Below are positions 18,385-30,276 of a stretch of 64,000 nucleotides of DNA, in pieces. The notes under the pieces were generated by a model that worked only from the letters and a program-made list of their open reading frames with translations, did no database searches and was not told the DNA's origin. Location of the stretch: contig JAPHSS010000020.1 of assembly GCA_026195255.1 (NCBI GenBank), forward strand, positions 176,887-240,886. Direction: 5' to 3'. This DNA is from Gammaproteobacteria bacterium. GTDB taxonomy: Bacteria; Pseudomonadota; Gammaproteobacteria; SZUA-229. A program made the translations under genes and the position numbers. The number at the start of each line of letters is the position of its first letter. The first letter of the stretch is position 1.

Positions 18385-18999
18385 TCAAGCTTGCTTATGA
18401 CGTACAATTCCAGCCATTCCAATAAGACCTGAAATAAATAACCAGATTGCAGCGGGTACGGGAACCGGCTCTAAATGGATATCATTACCAAAATCAAATG
18501 AATAATCAGGTGTAATATTTAATCGTCTAATCACCAGTTCAGGTGCCAGCGTATAGTCTGGGCTACTACCTAACCAGTTAGGCCAATCCCAGGGATTACC
18601 TGCACCATCATAAAAAGACATCAGACTATGGTCTTCTAAGACCTCAAGTTCTTCTGTGTAAAAGCTAAATTCAGATGGTGTTCGCTCATACCAGATATTT
18701 AAACGTCCGTTAGAGCCAGTGAATAACCCCATGCCTTCTACATCAACTGAATAACTGTCTATTGCAAAATACCCAAATGCACCTCCTAAATTTGAGCCGG
18801 GGACAGTCGGAGGTGTACCTGAGTTTTGATTAAATACATCATCAAAGGTCATTGAAACCGAAATAAACCTTTCAACCCCATCATTCCCTGTCACATGATT
18901 GGCGCCAACATACTCAACAAGCACAGCTGAGGCGGTAGATGAAAAAAATAGACAAGCTGATAATGTCAGGCTTGATAATATTGAATGAATTTTATTCAT
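18385..18999 (-). CDS. PEP-CTERM sorting domain protein
   Basis: Signal peptide and C-terminal PVPVPAAIWLFISGLIGMAGIVRHKQA. Confidence 0.9.
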   Translation of the reverse strand: MNKIHSILSSLTLSACLFFSSTASAVLVEYVGANHVTGNDGVERFISVSMTFDDVFNQNSGTPPTVPGSNLGGAFGYFAIDSYSVDVEGMGLFTGSNGRLNIWYERTPSEFSFYTEELEVLEDHSLMSFYDGAGNPWDWPNWLGSSPDYTLAPELVIRRLNITPDYSFDFGNDIHLEPVPVPAAIWLFISGLIGMAGIVRHKQA

Positions 19000-19252
19000 A
19001 ATAATTTCTTCCTTTTTTCATTTTTCTTAAACGTGATAAAAATTAATCACATGCGTTTCTACTAATACAGCACGCTAATTTTAAACATACGTATTGGCAC
19101 ACAGCAATCAGTGAATTAGGTCAATGCATGTAGGAAATATCTGAAAGTTTGCTATGCGAATTACATTGTGAAATTTACATTACGAAGAAAAGGCGATGAA
19201 GGTAATGTATAGACATAATAAAGGGATTGTAAGCTTTTGATTTGCATAGAGT

Positions 19253-19367
19253 ATCAAGGGGTCAGACTCGTTGATCACGTTAAAAACACTCTAGTGTTTC
19301 AATTCGAACGTCAACTTTATCGAAATCCACTGCTTTAGATGATTATAAACCAACGGATCAAGGAGTC
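19253..19367 (+). repeat. MITE-like dispersed repeat, copy A
   Basis: GTCAGACTCGTTGATCACGTTAAAAACACTCTAGTGTTT...ATAAACCAACGGATCAAGGAGTC; imperfect terminal inverted repeats. Confidence 0.8.
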
Positions 19368-19371
19368 CGGT

Positions 19372-19462
19372 TCAAGGAGTCTGACCCCTTGAACCCAAGG
19401 AGTCTGACCCCTTGAACCCAGGAGTCTGACCCCTTGAACCGACCCCTTGAACCCTTTGAACC
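19372..19462. repeat. Tandem palindromic ~24-bp repeats TTCAAGGRGTCTGACCCCTTGAACC
   Basis: Three near-identical copies (CAAGGAGTCTGACCCCTTGAACCC) plus truncated ones. Confidence 0.85.
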
Positions 19463-19636
19463 AAACACATTCCTTCAGCAATCAAAACACAGCTTCTATA
19501 CATGCAGTTACAGGCCAGAGTTTTCAATTCACAGACTAAAGTGATTTGAAAAAACTCCTGCGCGGTTATATATTCATAGTTTCGATCACAACCTCTTTAC
19601 TCCACAACTAACATCTTTTTCAAAACGAGGTCATTT

Positions 19637-20143
19637 ATGAAAAAGCTATTTATTATCAAACCCCTGTTCGTTATGTTTATAACCACCTTAACGTTTGCTG
19701 CTCATGCCGCTGATGTGGTAACTGATAACAGTATTGGCATGGAGCTGGCACGTGATATTGCCAGTGAAACCGTTCTTGCCTGTCGCAATGAAGGCTATCA
19801 CGTAAGTGCGGTTGTTGTTGATCGTCATGGTCTGGTTCGCGCCGCTTTACGTGATGACCTGGCATCTCGTTTTACCCTGGAAATTGCAGAGCGCAAAGCC
19901 AATATGACGGTTATGGCATGGGTTGACAGTGGCCAGTTTAAAAAGTCACGCGAAGATATTCGCCAGGAGCTGAATCATATCGAGGGATTAATTGTAATGG
20001 AAGGCGGCATCAAAATTACCTCAGGCGGTTTCAATGTGGGTGCAGTCGGCGTAAGTGGCGCACCCGGTGGTGATAAAGATGCAGCCTGTGCTAATAAAGC
20101 TTTAAAAAAACTTAATGAACGCATTGAGTTTGCAATAGAGTAA
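19637..20143 (+). CDS. GlcG/HbpS family haem-binding-like protein
   Basis: Signal peptide; VVVDRHGLVRAALRDD...GGIKITSGGFNVGAVGVSGAPGGDKDAACANKAL. Confidence 0.9.
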   Translation: MKKLFIIKPLFVMFITTLTFAAHAADVVTDNSIGMELARDIASETVLACRNEGYHVSAVVVDRHGLVRAALRDDLASRFTLEIAERKANMTVMAWVDSGQFKKSREDIRQELNHIEGLIVMEGGIKITSGGFNVGAVGVSGAPGGDKDAACANKALKKLNERIEFAIE

Positions 20144-20263
20144 AACTAAAAGAAACGAAAAGGCCCAGTCCACGTTTAATCTAATAAAATTAAACGCGGA
20201 CCGCTGTTCATAGTTTTACTAGACAGCTCATTTCTGATAAGCCAGCAACACATCCTTACTGAG

Positions 20264-20304
20264 TAAAAAAAGCCGGATGGTGTTTGATCCTGCCCGGCTT
20301 TTTT
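20264..20304 (+). terminator. Intrinsic terminator-like hairpin
   Basis: AAAAAAAGCCGG...CCCGGCTTTTTT. Confidence 0.75.
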
Positions 20305-20337
20305 GCGGTTTTCTAAATCGAGATCATTTACAGAATA

Positions 20338-20449
20338 AAGGAGGCAGACTCGTTGATTACACCAAAATGCACACCAGTGTTTCATATTAAGCGTCAACTT
20401 TATCTAATATTATTACTTTAGCTGAATATAAACCAACGATTCAAGGAGA
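20338..20449 (+). repeat. MITE-like dispersed repeat, copy B
   Basis: GGCAGACTCGTTGATTACACC...GTCAACTTTATCTAATATTATTACTTTAGCTGAATATAAACCAACGATTCAAGGAGA. Confidence 0.75.
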
Positions 20450-20663
20450 TAGCCCCCTTAAATTTTAATTCTTTCAACAGGCATTTTGAGCAGTCCTTGA
20501 AATCACGCTATACTCACTTTAATTACATATTTAAAATAAATCTAAACAAACCTTTTCCACCTGGAAGAGCATCACTACAAACAACAATGCATCAGCAAGA
20601 TTTAACGCGCCCCTGTAAATCACTAACCGTTATATAACTCTGGCTTAATTAAGGCTCTACTTT

Positions 20664-22235
20664 ATGGACACAAGCATGAAATTTTTATTCAACACGTTCC
20701 TGTTTTTATTATTCTCATTCGCTGCTCAATCATCTACTCCACTAAATCAATTAATTGAGCCTCTAACAAAAAAACACCCACACAAAACTGGCCTATATGT
20801 ATTAGAAAAAGGCGGCGACGCATTACTTGCTAGAGCCTGGCTGACCGATAAAGCGACTAAAACTATTGATGTGCAATATTTCATATGGAGCACTGACAAC
20901 ATTGGCGTGCTTGCAGCCGAAGCATTACTGCGAGCGGCCAATCGAGGTGTGCGTGTTCGCGTGCTTGTGGATGACCTGTTAATTGATGCGGATAATGACG
21001 ATTTATATGCACTTGCATACCACCCAAATATTCACATAAAAATTTACAACCCGGTTCATTCAGTTGGCGTAAATTTTATTCAAAGACTGGCTAAAATGAC
21101 CCTGGATTTTCGTGGCAGCAACCAACGTATGCATAATAAAATGTTTATTGTTGATGACACAGTCACTATCACTGGCGGACGAAATATGTCTGCATCGTAT
21201 TTCGATTTTGGTCATAAGTACAATTACAGAGACCGTGATGTATTATTGGTTGGTGATGTTGTTTCAGAAGTTAAAAATATTTTCGAAGAATTCTGGAAAA
21301 GCAATACTTCTACTAAAATTGAACAACTGATTGGAAACCCCAACTCGCTAGATACTGGTCTGCCACTAGAGGATGACTGGGGCGATAACATCGAAGTTAA
21401 TACAAAAGCAGCAAAGATAAACCTGGCCAACTTAACTCAAACTAAAATTCAGAAAAACTATCAGGAACTCCACGATTACGCAAATGATAAGGCAAACTTC
21501 CTGCCTGAAGTGAGATCATCAATTTCGGACATTGATCTTGAAATTAAAAACATTATTGCGTCTTCTTACTGGCTTGACGCTGTATTTATCAGTGACAAAC
21601 CCGGCAAGAATAACACCTGGTTTAATTACAGTCTTGGTGGCGGCGGAGACTCAACGTTAGCTTTGGCAAAGCTGATGAAATCTGCTAAAAACAACATTGT
21701 CATTCAAACACCTTACCTTATATTAAGTGATGAAGCATGGGAACTGTTCGAAGAAACACTGTCTCGAGGCGTCAGTATAAAAATAAATACTAACTCACTA
21801 TCATCTAGCGACAATTTACCTGCTTACAGCGGTTATAGTTCTCAGGTTAATAAATTACTGGATGCTGGTGTCGAAATATATGAATACCGCCACGACGCAA
21901 AACGTCGACAAGATTTGGTAAAACGTTATACGCAATACAAGAACAAAGAACTCCCAATATTTTCGCTGCATGCGAAGACCATGGTAGTTGATGACAGTAT
22001 AGTTTTTATTGGCACATTCAACCTTGACCCCCGTTCTGAAAACCTGAATACAGAAGTTGGTGTTATAGCTAAAGACCCTGAGTTAGCTCGTGCAGTGAAG
22101 CGTGAAATCGAAATTGATATGCAACCTGGCAATAGCTGGAATGTTCGATTAGAAGGCCATAACAATGATACAACGATATTCAAACGTTCAAAATTATTTC
22201 TATGGAAGTTACTACCCATTGACCCTATCTTATGA
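20664..22235 (+). CDS. Phospholipase D family protein (cardiolipin synthase-like)
   Basis: Two HxK motifs (RMHNKMFIVDD..., SLHAKTMVVDD...) and signal peptide. Confidence 0.92.
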   Translation: MDTSMKFLFNTFLFLLFSFAAQSSTPLNQLIEPLTKKHPHKTGLYVLEKGGDALLARAWLTDKATKTIDVQYFIWSTDNIGVLAAEALLRAANRGVRVRVLVDDLLIDADNDDLYALAYHPNIHIKIYNPVHSVGVNFIQRLAKMTLDFRGSNQRMHNKMFIVDDTVTITGGRNMSASYFDFGHKYNYRDRDVLLVGDVVSEVKNIFEEFWKSNTSTKIEQLIGNPNSLDTGLPLEDDWGDNIEVNTKAAKINLANLTQTKIQKNYQELHDYANDKANFLPEVRSSISDIDLEIKNIIASSYWLDAVFISDKPGKNNTWFNYSLGGGGDSTLALAKLMKSAKNNIVIQTPYLILSDEAWELFEETLSRGVSIKINTNSLSSSDNLPAYSGYSSQVNKLLDAGVEIYEYRHDAKRRQDLVKRYTQYKNKELPIFSLHAKTMVVDDSIVFIGTFNLDPRSENLNTEVGVIAKDPELARAVKREIEIDMQPGNSWNVRLEGHNNDTTIFKRSKLFLWKLLPIDPIL

Positions 22236-22315
22236 ATAGACCGCAGTGTAGTTTACGGATGTCGCTGCCTATGTGCTTGAAAGACAGCTGATCGCAGCGA
22301 GGGATCAAGCAAATA

Positions 22316-22428
22316 AAGGAGACAAACTCGCTGTTCACATTAAAAAACACTTTAGTGTGCGAATCCGAGCATCAGCTTTATCTAATTTAATTGCTTTCGA
22401 TGATAACAAACCAACGGATCAAGGCGTC
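22316..22428 (+). repeat. MITE-like dispersed repeat, copy C
   Basis: GACAAACTCGCTGTTCACATTAAAAAACACTTTAGTGTGC...ATAACAAACCAACGGATCAAGGCGTC. Confidence 0.75.
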
Positions 22429-22619
22429 CACCCTCTTGAGTCTTGAAGCATATAAGTCTCTAGATTGATAGTTATCAGCCTTAAACACCTAATAAACGAT
22501 TAAAATTATAAAATAGATCTAAAAATTTTGTGAAAATCCTTTTATTTCCCTATACTTAGGTAAATAAAATAAGAGCGTGAGCAGTATATTGATTTTGACA
22601 CGCCGAATCATCATTAGGA

Positions 22620-25175
22620 TTGTATCGCAAAGTGAGCAAGCTAAATCTGCAGGCAGCACAAAATAAAGCGCGACCCGTTCGCAGCATCCAGTCTCAATAT
22701 ATTTCTACTGCACTGTTATTGGGGGGCTTAGTACTAATAGGCGCTACTCTGGGTTATCTCAACATCACTTCTACCTCGAGTCAGCTGATAAAACAGGCTG
22801 AGACGACATCAAACATTCTCGAATTAACAACAGAAATTCGTGAACACGCAAGTAGTGCTTACAATTCTATTCAGGCATTTATTCTCGACCCGGATCAAAG
22901 CAGTTATAAAGACAAATTAAATAAAGAAATCAATCGTTCACTGCAAACCCTTAACGCCATCAAAGATGAAGCTCTCATTAAACAACTTGATTTAAAGACA
23001 GCGACTCAAAACCTGGCTTTAAACTTTGAGAGTTTGCACGAAGCATCACGCCGCTTATTTGTTGTTCGTGTTACTGCCAATGAGCAATATCCTGCGCTTG
23101 CTATATCTTCTGAAAAAATGCGCCCACTGCGCCTGGAAATTATCAGCGCCATAAATCTTACCACGCGGGAGTACCATGAGGATCACGAGTTAGAACTTAA
23201 TACAGAAGAGTATTATTTACTCAATGAAATAATGCTTGCCTGGGTTAGTACACTGGCAGAATACCGGCTTTATCTTACTAATCGCATGGGATCATTCGAC
23301 CCTGTATTGCTGCTGGAGCAGGAAGTTAGTGTAGACTCTCATGCAGACCGAACTAGAGATATCGCTTTACGTCTGGTTAAGTTAGACGAATATGGACATT
23401 TTGGATTTGAAGGAAGTAATGTAATTAAGCAGTTACCTGAATTAATTACTCTCTGGCAAAAATCTTTTGCTAGTGTTAAGGCTATTAACCATTCAGGAAA
23501 ATGGCGTATGGACAGCACCATATTAGACTCAAGTATTATTCCGTTAATGGACGCTATTAACGAAGACCTCAAACTGGTCGACATGAAAGTTAAACAGGAA
23601 TATCAGAAAATTCTAAAAAACCAGACATCTGCAAGCACCAAACAAAATTATATTCTCATTGGCATTATTCTATTATTTCTGCTTTATATAATTATCTCTA
23701 TCAAACTATTACAACACTTTATTATCAAACCTATCGCGATTATGGCAAGTGCAATGAAGGATGAAGCGCAACATCATAATGGGCTCGAATCACTTAAGTT
23801 AAATAAAACACGAGAAACACAAGATTTAATTGATGCTTTTAATGAAATGAATCGTCAGGTATACAAACGTCAGAACGAACTAGAGCATCAGGCCATGCAC
23901 GATTCACTCACGGGCCTGCCTAATCGGCTGATGTTACAGCAACGCCTGGAATATCATTTATTAATTGCTGATCGTGATCCTCAAAATCTAATTTTTATGA
24001 TGCTCGATTTAAATCGTTTCAAAGAAATAAATGACACCCTTGGTCATCATATAGGCGACAGCTTACTGATACAGGTTGGAGAGCGAATTTTAAAGCTATT
24101 ACGCCACATGGACACAGTCGCTCGCCTTGGGGGTGATGAATTTGCAATATTATTACCCGATACTAACCGTGAGCAAGCAGCGAATGTAGCCGACAAAATA
24201 AATCAGTCACTGGCAAAGGCGTTTTATGTTAATGGTTATGAACTTCAGGTTAGTGTGAGTATTGGAATTTCTGAATTCCCTTCAGATAGCAACGACAGCC
24301 ATACCTTGATGCAACATGCCGATGTGGCCATGTATATATCTAAACGTGAAAAATCTGATTACCACTTTTACAGTGCCAGAGAAGACAGTCATTCTATTGA
24401 TAGATTATCACTTGGTGCAGATTTAAAATCAGCAATTGAAAATAATCAGCTGATATTAAACTATCAACCAAAGTACCTGATGACTACCGGCAAGATTATT
24501 GGGGCTGAAGCACTATTACGTTGGCAGCATCCGGTATCGGGTAATATTGCCCCGGAACAGATAATAAATCTGGCTGAAGAAATGGGTATTATCCACGAAC
24601 TCAGCCATTGGGTTATTAGTAATGCTATGGCTTTCTGTGCACAGAATATCCACAGTGGATACGAGTGCTCAATAGCGATTAACCTCTCAGCACAAAATTT
24701 ACGAGACCCCAAGTTATTAAGTGAAATTAAAAAATGCCTGCAATTGAACAAGTTAAACAGTTCTGAAATTAGCTTTGAAATAACTGAAAGCGCAATGATG
24801 TCGAATCCAGAAAAGTCGATACAGGTTTTAAACAAACTGCATCAACTGGGAGTGAAGTTATCAGTAGATGACTTTGGTACGGGTTTTTCATCTCTTGCAT
24901 ATCTCAAACTACTGCCTGTTAATGAACTTAAAATTGATAAGTCATTTGTAATTGATATGGAACAGGATGAAAGCGATCGTTTAATAGTGCACTCCACAAT
25001 TGAACTCAGTCATAATTTAGGGCTTAAAGTTGTGGCGGAGGGTATTGAAAATAAAACATGCTGGGATATGCTGTTAGAAATGGGATGTGACACAGCTCAG
25101 GGATACTATATGTCTGAACCTATAGACAAAGATAGTTTTTCTCGCCTACTTGAGACATCAAGCACTTTAGCCTAA
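22620..25175 (+). CDS. GGDEF-EAL domain protein with N-terminal membrane sensor region
   Basis: LTGLPNRLMLQQRL, RLGGDEFAIL (GGDEF) and EALLRWQHP, DDFGTGFSSLAYLKLLPVNELKIDKSFV (EAL); apparent TTG start. Confidence 0.95.
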   Translation: MYRKVSKLNLQAAQNKARPVRSIQSQYISTALLLGGLVLIGATLGYLNITSTSSQLIKQAETTSNILELTTEIREHASSAYNSIQAFILDPDQSSYKDKLNKEINRSLQTLNAIKDEALIKQLDLKTATQNLALNFESLHEASRRLFVVRVTANEQYPALAISSEKMRPLRLEIISAINLTTREYHEDHELELNTEEYYLLNEIMLAWVSTLAEYRLYLTNRMGSFDPVLLLEQEVSVDSHADRTRDIALRLVKLDEYGHFGFEGSNVIKQLPELITLWQKSFASVKAINHSGKWRMDSTILDSSIIPLMDAINEDLKLVDMKVKQEYQKILKNQTSASTKQNYILIGIILLFLLYIIISIKLLQHFIIKPIAIMASAMKDEAQHHNGLESLKLNKTRETQDLIDAFNEMNRQVYKRQNELEHQAMHDSLTGLPNRLMLQQRLEYHLLIADRDPQNLIFMMLDLNRFKEINDTLGHHIGDSLLIQVGERILKLLRHMDTVARLGGDEFAILLPDTNREQAANVADKINQSLAKAFYVNGYELQVSVSIGISEFPSDSNDSHTLMQHADVAMYISKREKSDYHFYSAREDSHSIDRLSLGADLKSAIENNQLILNYQPKYLMTTGKIIGAEALLRWQHPVSGNIAPEQIINLAEEMGIIHELSHWVISNAMAFCAQNIHSGYECSIAINLSAQNLRDPKLLSEIKKCLQLNKLNSSEISFEITESAMMSNPEKSIQVLNKLHQLGVKLSVDDFGTGFSSLAYLKLLPVNELKIDKSFVIDMEQDESDRLIVHSTIELSHNLGLKVVAEGIENKTCWDMLLEMGCDTAQGYYMSEPIDKDSFSRLLETSSTLA

Positions 25176-25615
25176 GTGTTATCAGAAGATGGAAATGCAT
25201 TATTAACACACCCATTTAAATAAATATTTAGGCGGCTCATAAGAAGCAATCAAAAATCGCTTATTAATTCAAGCCTTATTCTCAACTACCAGTTACACTT
25301 CAATTTCAAAATCGATTTTTTTATTTATCTCGTTCCCACGCTCCTGCATAGGAATGCATACGAAACTGACAGCACTTCATTTCTTTCAACCCAGGCAATA
25401 AATGTTTCAAGTGTTTCAAGGGGTCAGACTCCTTGAAACACTTTGAAATACTTGAAACACTTGAATCTTGAACCTAACCTGATCACATTATATTTACAGG
25501 ATTTTCTGGGTCGGGAATTTTTCCCTATTATAAGTGATTTTTCGGTAAACAATAATTTCTGGACTATAAGCTTGTATAAGTAATTATCAAAGTAAAATAT
25601 ATCTAGTATAAGGAG

Positions 25616-26503
25616 ATGTATGTGAGAGTTAGTCGCGTTGTTACTGCGGGCCTGTTATCAATTATTATTTGTTTTTTTTCAATAGCTTCTTACTCTGAAG
25701 TAAAAATTGGCGTTTTGGCACCGCGAGGTCCGCTAAAATCCATGAAACGCTGGAAGAATTTTAGTGAGTACCTGACCATTAAACTTGGTGAACAGGTGAT
25801 CATGGTGCCACTATCACCAGCAGACCTTGTTACATCAGTGAAGTCTGATGAGTTAGATCTAGTACTTACAAACCCTGTGCATACTGCAAAAATCGTAAAA
25901 CTATATAATGGCATACCACTGGCAACATTAAACAAAAAATCAGGCCCTTTCTTTGCTGGTGTCATAGTGTCTAAAAAAGGTAGCAATATTAATAATGCCG
26001 AGGACCTTAAAGGCAAAATAGTCATGTCTTTAAAGTTTAAAGCTGCGGCTGGTGCTTACACCTTTCAGACCTATCATCTTTATCAAAAAGGCATAGATCC
26101 ACATAAGGATTTTGCCTCTATGCGCGCAGGAAAAAAACAGGATGATCTCGTACTCGCAGTAAAAGCGGGTGTCATTGATGCAGCTTTTGTACGCTCAGGC
26201 CTTCTAGAGACAATGCAACGAGAGAAAAAAATTAAAATTGATGAGTTTATTATAGTGGACAAACGTACTGGAGATGATCTAAATCTAGTGCATAGTACAA
26301 ATTTATATCCTGAGTGGTACTTAACGGCTTTACCGAAAACAGACGCCAAGATAGCTGAAAAAGCCAAACTGGCAGCACTGGAATTAAGCAATGATCACCC
26401 TGCATCAAAAGCAGCGAAAATTAACGGTTTTGTTGAGCCCATATCTTTAGATGGAATGGTAACAGCATTGAAAGCGTTAAATATTACGCCTTTTAATAAC
26501 TAA
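25616..26503 (+). CDS. PhnD-like periplasmic substrate-binding protein
   Basis: Signal peptide; KIGVLAPRGPLKSMKRWKNFSEYLTIKLGEQV..., DLVLTNPVHTAKI, DLKGKIVM. Confidence 0.85.
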   Translation: MYVRVSRVVTAGLLSIIICFFSIASYSEVKIGVLAPRGPLKSMKRWKNFSEYLTIKLGEQVIMVPLSPADLVTSVKSDELDLVLTNPVHTAKIVKLYNGIPLATLNKKSGPFFAGVIVSKKGSNINNAEDLKGKIVMSLKFKAAAGAYTFQTYHLYQKGIDPHKDFASMRAGKKQDDLVLAVKAGVIDAAFVRSGLLETMQREKKIKIDEFIIVDKRTGDDLNLVHSTNLYPEWYLTALPKTDAKIAEKAKLAALELSNDHPASKAAKINGFVEPISLDGMVTALKALNITPFNN

Positions 26504-26612
26504 CCATTATTCATTATTGAGTTGCCTTTCTCATCAGGCAGACAGTTTATTACCGAAAAAATAATTCTTTTCAAGTTCATGACATTAAGTTTGTCTAACA
26601 CCGAGGTTTATA

Positions 26613-28280
26613 GTGAAAATATTTAACTACCTTATTAGCTCATATAGAGGATTGGGTTTAGCCGCCAAGTTTGCAATCGTAACCGCATTAACATTATTAA
26701 TACTATTGTTTACTTCTTCGCGTGTGACTATTGGCTTGCAGAATAAATCGCTGAATACTTTGTTAGTTTCATCTGAGAAAGTGGTCGATGAATTAACTAG
26801 CTCACAAATAAAGGCAAATAAAGAATCAGAGCTTATAAAAGTAGAACAGCTTTTAAAAGTGCTGGCACAAATTGCACCCACAGCAATTGCTGAATTTGAT
26901 TTCAGTGGGCTGTTAAATTATACAAATGTGGCCACCGAAGACCCAGATATATCATATGTTGCATTTATAGATATGCAAAATCGAAAACTGGCTGAATCTG
27001 GCGATATTTCAACTGTCGATGAAAGCGCGATTTTAGAGAAAGATATAATTTATGATGATGTAAAATTAGGAAAGGTAGTTGTTGGGTATAATCATGACCG
27101 CTCCAATCAACAGATTTTAGTTACTCAACAAAACGCACGGGCGCACCTGCATAATATGGAGCAATCTAAAGTAGACGCTTATGACACGATTGTTTACAGC
27201 CTGAGCTTACTGACTCTGATAATCATTGTATTGGCCAGTGTTATTATTTACAGCATCGCTCGGCTGGTAATTAAACCACTAAATACGGCAATAGATATTG
27301 CTCATCAAATAGCAGAAGGCGACTTAACGGCAGAAATTGAAGTCCATACGAATGATGAGACGGGGCAGTTATTAATGTCGATGAAATTGATGTTAACAAA
27401 TCTGCAACAAATGATTCAGCTAATTGGCTCAACTACATCACAATTGGGATCTACTGCAGAGCATATGTTTAAAGTGACTGAAACAACGGCTAATGGAGCC
27501 AACAGGCAACAGGTAGAAACTGACCAGCTTGCAAATGCTATTGTTGAAATGACAGCTTCAGCAAAAGAGGTGTTTGCAAATGCGACTCAGGCCGCTGACT
27601 CAGCGGCAAGTGCAGACATTGAGGCAACAAACACTAAACAGGTTGTAACGAAAACAATTAATCAGATCGATTTGTTAGCAAGTGATGTATATAAAGCCTC
27701 TGAGGTCATACAGAAACTTGAATTACAAAGTGAGTCTATCGGTAGTGTTCTAGATGTGATTCGAAATATTGCCGAGCAGACAAATTTACTCGCCCTGAAT
27801 GCTGCCATTGAAGCTGCACGCGCAGGGGAGCAAGGCCGGGGTTTTGCTGTAGTTGCTGATGAGGTTCGTACTTTGGCGGGTCGCACACAATCATCCACCC
27901 AGGAAATACAGGGTATGATTGAAGCCCTACAGGCGGGTTCAGTGGAAGCGGTTAATGTAATGAGCATGTGCCGTGAACGCGCTCAAAACGGGGTTGCCCA
28001 GGCGGCGCAGGCAGGCGCGTCTTTAGATGAGATTACGCTCGCGATTACTAACATATCGGAAATGAACACACAGATTGTGACGGCGGCCAGAGAACAGAGT
28101 GAGGTGGCTGAGGAGTTAGGAAAGAGCATCACTAATATATCAGAAGTTGCGGCTAAAACAGCCGACGGCGCACAGGTAACGTCTGAGTCTAGCGAAGAGT
28201 TAAATCAGCTTTCAAATGGGCTGTTTGACCTGGTTAATCGATTTAAACAATCAGCTTCTTTAAGTAGCAGCTATCCTTAG
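26613..28280 (+). CDS. Methyl-accepting chemotaxis protein
   Basis: Two TMs, HAMP, signalling hairpin [40 protein letters not shown]. Confidence 0.97.
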   Translation: MKIFNYLISSYRGLGLAAKFAIVTALTLLILLFTSSRVTIGLQNKSLNTLLVSSEKVVDELTSSQIKANKESELIKVEQLLKVLAQIAPTAIAEFDFSGLLNYTNVATEDPDISYVAFIDMQNRKLAESGDISTVDESAILEKDIIYDDVKLGKVVVGYNHDRSNQQILVTQQNARAHLHNMEQSKVDAYDTIVYSLSLLTLIIIVLASVIIYSIARLVIKPLNTAIDIAHQIAEGDLTAEIEVHTNDETGQLLMSMKLMLTNLQQMIQLIGSTTSQLGSTAEHMFKVTETTANGANRQQVETDQLANAIVEMTASAKEVFANATQAADSAASADIEATNTKQVVTKTINQIDLLASDVYKASEVIQKLELQSESIGSVLDVIRNIAEQTNLLALNAAIEAARAGEQGRGFAVVADEVRTLAGRTQSSTQEIQGMIEALQAGSVEAVNVMSMCRERAQNGVAQAAQAGASLDEITLAITNISEMNTQIVTAAREQSEVAEELGKSITNISEVAAKTADGAQVTSESSEELNQLSNGLFDLVNRFKQSASLSSSYP

Positions 28281-28583
28281 TTCTGATTTCTGATAGGCGC
28301 TTTCACTTGATACTGTCTCTTGAGTATAAACAAGAATCAGGAGATCAGAACCCCTGAACAAACAAAGCAGATATAAGCCTTATAAAGCTTTTATCTGTTA
28401 TCTAAACAGTCAACTTTAATAATCGATATCTTTCCCTACCAGCCAGTGAGTCACCTCGATATTATATTAATTTAATATTGACTATAAACATGTGAGCCGC
28501 GGCTAATAACAAAGAAATCTACGATTGATTTAATTAAGGTTACTATCTAATAACTGCAAGTCATTACAACAATTAAGATAAAT

Positions 28584-30161
28584 TTAGCGCTGAAACTGTG
28601 TGACAAGCTGTTGTTGGCGTTGCGCTTCTTCACTTAATTTCTGACTGATTTCACTGGTTCTGGCTGCATCACTAGCGGTGCCTTGCGCAGCTTCATTAAT
28701 ATTAACGACATTCATGTTAATTTCATCAGCAACCGCACTCTGCTCTTCTGCGGCTGTTGCGATCTGAATATTTACATCACTGACTATACTCACTGCTTGG
28801 GTGATATTATTCAGCATTTCACCCGCATCAGTTGCATGCTGTACGCAGACCTCTGATTTTTCTCGGCCCTCCTGCATCATTTTAACCGCTTGATCAGAGC
28901 CGGCCTGAAGGTTTTCAACCATCTCCTGAATTTCCTGAGTTGATGTCTGCGTCCGCTGAGCGAGCGAGCGCACTTCATCAGCGACTACTGCAAATCCACG
29001 TCCTTGCTCGCCAGCGCGTGCCGCCTCTATTGCCGCATTGAGCGCTAATAAATTAGTCTGGTCAGCAATGCCACGTATGACTTCCACAATTGAAGTTATA
29101 TTTCCTGCATTATCATTCAATTTGTTAATTACTTCGGATGCCTGGTCTACACTGCTCGCAACCTCACTGATTGAGGAAATAGTATTGTTAACGACTTGCT
29201 GCCCAGCCTGAGCCGCTTGCTGAGCTTCAAGAGTTGATTCTGATGCATAAGCAGCATTGCGCGCCACCTCTTGCACAGTTGATGACATTTCATTCATCGC
29301 AGTGGCGACTAGATCAGTCTGGACCTGTTGATCATGAATTCTTATATTGGTTTTTTCTATGGTACTGGATAGATCATCAACAGATTCCTTGAGACTCAGG
29401 CTTGAATCGCTAACACGGCCAACCACTGCACGTAGTTCAGAGGATTGCATTTTTATTGCCAGCTCTATTTCTCCAACGTCATCAGTTGAATGAGTGTAAA
29501 TCCATTGCATTAACGGATTTCGGATGACTTTACGAGAAACCTGGGCAACCTGGGCAATTCGCTTTGATACTGAGAAGATGGTTGACATAGCGCCGATCAG
29601 ACTTAATCCACATATCAGCAAGGTTGATAAGCTAACCCCATTGGTGGCAATTAAAAGCGCCAGTGGCGGCACAACAGCTACGCTAAACCCGAGTGACAGT
29701 TTTACACCGGTATTTATATTAGGTAAACGCAATCTAAACGGTAGTTTGCCCTGCATCAACAGCTGGTAAGTGGACTCTGCTCGTTTAATAACTTCTCTAT
29801 CAGGTTTTGTTCGTACTGACTGGTACTCATTAACCGTGCCATTTTCTTTAATAGGCGTTACATAGGCATCAACCCAATAAAAACTACCATCCTTACAGCG
29901 GTTTTTAACCATCCCCATCCAGGGGTGATCGTTTTTTACTGATGACCAAAGATCTTCAAATGCAGCTGGTGGCATATCGGGATGACGTACAATATTATGA
30001 TTACGGCCCTCAAGTTCGTCCAGACTAAAGCCGCTTATTTCAACGAAATCTTGATTGCAGTAGGTGATGGAGCCTTTGAGATCAGTAGTTGAGAGTATGT
30101 TATAGGATTCTGGAAAATTTATTTCATGGTTGGTAACAGGTTGATTTATTTTCATAGACAC
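28584..30161 (-). CDS. PAS-domain methyl-accepting chemotaxis protein (Aer-like)
   Basis: N-terminal PAS ([41 protein letters not shown]) plus MCP signalling domain. Confidence 0.95.
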   Translation of the reverse strand: MSMKINQPVTNHEINFPESYNILSTTDLKGSITYCNQDFVEISGFSLDELEGRNHNIVRHPDMPPAAFEDLWSSVKNDHPWMGMVKNRCKDGSFYWVDAYVTPIKENGTVNEYQSVRTKPDREVIKRAESTYQLLMQGKLPFRLRLPNINTGVKLSLGFSVAVVPPLALLIATNGVSLSTLLICGLSLIGAMSTIFSVSKRIAQVAQVSRKVIRNPLMQWIYTHSTDDVGEIELAIKMQSSELRAVVGRVSDSSLSLKESVDDLSSTIEKTNIRIHDQQVQTDLVATAMNEMSSTVQEVARNAAYASESTLEAQQAAQAGQQVVNNTISSISEVASSVDQASEVINKLNDNAGNITSIVEVIRGIADQTNLLALNAAIEAARAGEQGRGFAVVADEVRSLAQRTQTSTQEIQEMVENLQAGSDQAVKMMQEGREKSEVCVQHATDAGEMLNNITQAVSIVSDVNIQIATAAEEQSAVADEINMNVVNINEAAQGTASDAARTSEISQKLSEEAQRQQQLVTQFQR

Positions 30162-30276
30162 ACAGGTAATTCATAAAAAAACACTATTTAATATTAGTCG
30201 CTAAATAAAAAAAAACAAATGCAGCTTCGATTTATACACGCAATAAAAACAATAGAGTAAAATATTTTGACTGAAT

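Noticed and set aside
19372-19462. Possible mini-CRISPR (three regularly spaced ~24-bp units)
   Set aside because: Units are directly tandem with no unique spacers, no cas genes are nearby, and the same palindrome is dispersed elsewhere as an intergenic repeat.
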